Below are positions 62,580 through 64,000 of a stretch of 64,000 nucleotides of DNA, in pieces. The translations under genes were made by a program, and so were the position numbers. Location: the NCBI GenBank assembly GCA_022749755.1, contig CM040440.1, forward strand, positions 18,711,269 through 18,775,268, written 5' to 3'. The notes under the pieces are model-generated. The model worked only from the letters and a program-made list of their open reading frames with translations, was not told the origin of the DNA and did not search any database. Numbering within the stretch: the first letter of the stretch is position 1; every line of letters begins with the position of its first letter. The DNA comes from Azadirachta indica. Lineage: Eukaryota; Streptophyta; Magnoliopsida; Sapindales; Meliaceae.

Positions 62580-63568
62580 GTAGATAATCTTCATCGCTGT
62601 TTTAGACGACGCCATTTCTAGATTTGTTTTCTTCAATTTACTCGAAATTTATTTTTAATTTCCTCAACATTAATTGAACTCATGAATTTTAGACATTCAA
62701 TATTAAAACTTTTGCTTAAAGACCGTAGTTGAGGGCTTTTTCGACTGGTGTGCCAAAGTCAAAACTCTGATGTATTAAAAATACATAGAATAAGAGTGTG
62801 TGTATAAATTTAAAACAGTAGTATTGCATCATGGCGAATAACTAGCCGGGGGGGGAACAAAAACTTCAGTGGTCAAGTATTTTTATCGTTAAATACTAGG
62901 CAGTCGATTTCATAAAAAGAGGAAAAAAATAATAAAAGAGTTTTTTTATAGTTTTACCTTCGTATTGACCCCACGTTTCTGATGTAGTTTAGCCTTTTTC
63001 TGTTAAAAAGAATATTATAATAATATTATTATATAAAATCAATTTTTTAAAATTATTTATAGCTTCAATAAATGATCGTAAGAAAATATAACAGTACCTT
63101 TTAGTGTTCCTCCTTAATTTGTTGAGCTGAGGCCCACAATCTTTAGACATGCCATCACCTGATTGCATGCATAGAAAAAAAATTAATATGACCCATTATA
63201 TATGCCTTAGCTAGCTTTAATACTATTGAAAATGATGATGAGAATTTTACAAATTAAATTGGCATAATTATTAATAAATAAAAGAAGTAATAATATATAT
63301 ATATATATATATTTCTCAGGAGGAACCTTTGCCCTTTACTCTCTGATATGCCGGTATGCAAAGGTTGGGCTGCTACCAAGTCAACAAGCTGAAGACTGCG
63401 ATGTGTCAAATTTTCAGCTAGAACTGCCCAGCAAACGTCTGAGAAGAGCATCCAGACTCAAGTATAAGCTAGAGAACAGTCGTTTTGCAAAGTTCTTCCT
63501 TTTGTTCGCCACCATGCTTGGTACTTCCATGGTCATCGGTGACGGCGTTCTCACTCCCTGCATCTCAG
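61946..63568 (+). CDS. HAK/KUP/KT potassium transporter, HAK5-like, copy 2 (5' part)
   Basis: Exons 61946-62122, 62232-62457 and 63320-63568 are visible (59 codons, 226 nt, 249 nt); the gene continues past the right edge. Splice sites are good: AAG|GTAAGT, CACAG|GGTGCA, GATG|GTAAGA, CTCAG|GAGGAA and TCAG|GTTATT. The cytosolic N-terminus ends [16 protein letters not shown]. The first membrane segments carry the family signature [17 protein letters not shown], then [20 protein letters not shown], and in exon 3 [16 protein letters not shown] and [20 protein letters not shown]. Exon 2 has exactly the same length as in copy 1, and exon 3 differs by one codon. The family moves K+ with H+ across the plasma membrane and is induced by K+ starvation. 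Open throughout what is visible, so this is the copy likely to work. Confidence 0.93.
62544..62579. repeat. (CA)n(TA)n microsatellite in HAK copy 2 intron 2
   Basis: About eight CA then about nine TA units, 90 bases after the exon 2 donor. Another TA tract at 63292-63311 directly precedes the exon 3 acceptor. Confidence 0.9.
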
Positions 63569-64000
63569 GTTATTTGTTATATATATTAGATATATTTCTC
63601 CCTTTCTTAATTATTTTATTCATAGTACAATTAAATTCATTAATTAATTGAAGTATATGTATAAATATCCTTTGCTCGAATCCTTTGTGAATCTCAATGC
63701 AATAATACATCCACATGGGCATAGGAAAGTTGTCAATTAATTATTAACATGCTTGCTTGGAATAATCTTAATCCAGTAAATTAATTGAAGCATACAAAAA
63801 TTAAACTAGCAATCATAAGAGAATATAATATACATAATATCAATTATATATATATATATAATTTTCCTTGAAAATAAATAGAAAAAACTATGAAATTAGC
63901 GTAGAGATCAATATTTTTTCTTTATATGCACCGAATGGACAAGTAATCATATATGTGTCACCAATAATAAAAGAACTGATTGGCCCACGTACGAGTGATT
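63569..64000 (+). other. Intron 3 of HAK copy 2, running off the window
   Basis: Starts with GTTATT after ATCTCAG. No AG followed by the expected exon 4 (a VLSAVG-type start, as in copy 1) is found before the end. Confidence 0.7.

Overview
The window is nuclear DNA from a flowering plant, a eudicot. The genes have many short exons with GT-AG introns. Intergenic DNA is AT-rich and full of (TA)n, (ATT)n and (CA)n tracts. The gene families are plant families: phi-class GSTs, HIPP, PPR, ATG18a, plant WEE1 and HAK/KUP. Codon usage and protein sequence look like a woody rosid, perhaps Sapindales or Malvales. That last point is an impression, not a demonstration.

Layout. 0-0.6 kb: 5' end of a cytosolic FolD-type folate enzyme (-), running off the left edge. 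2.9-3.2 kb: a possible 79-aa protein (-) with its own TATA box. 7.0-8.1 kb: a heavy-metal-associated isoprenylated protein (-). 12.0-15.3 kb: a compact cluster of dephospho-CoA kinase (-), tRNA-Gly(CCC) (+) and an E-class PPR protein (+). 17.5-26.9 kb: a tandem array of four phi-class GST copies (-), the outer two intact and the inner two broken. 29.6-34.6 kb: ATG18a (-). 35.5-38.6 kb: two decayed genes, an SRC2-like C2 protein (-) and a TRAF/MATH-domain protein (+). 39-45 kb: transposon debris with no intact gene. 45.2-48.7 kb: a full-span decayed copy of WEE1 (-). 50.1-53.6 kb: intact WEE1 (+). 55.0-58.4 kb: a frameshifted HAK-type potassium transporter (+). 61.9 kb to the right edge: a second HAK copy (+), intact as far as it can be read.

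The window is not an operon-like system; most neighbours are functionally unrelated. Its main theme is local duplication followed by decay: the GST array, the HAK pair and the WEE1 inverted pair. The most interesting structure is the head-to-head WEE1/pseudo-WEE1 pair. The pseudo-copy keeps recognisable exons 1, 2 and 4-9 and several introns, so it arose by DNA duplication rather than retrotransposition. A hAT-type MITE with an 8-bp target duplication has since landed in its copy of intron 8. Other points of interest are a triplicated 179-bp unit in ATG18a intron 3 that carries extra 5' splice sites, a (TG)n tract at a GST 3' splice site, and a 33-base poly(A) run just upstream of the second HAK start codon.

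Exon boundaries were placed by eye from GT/AG sites, reading phase and family knowledge. No alignment or search was run.
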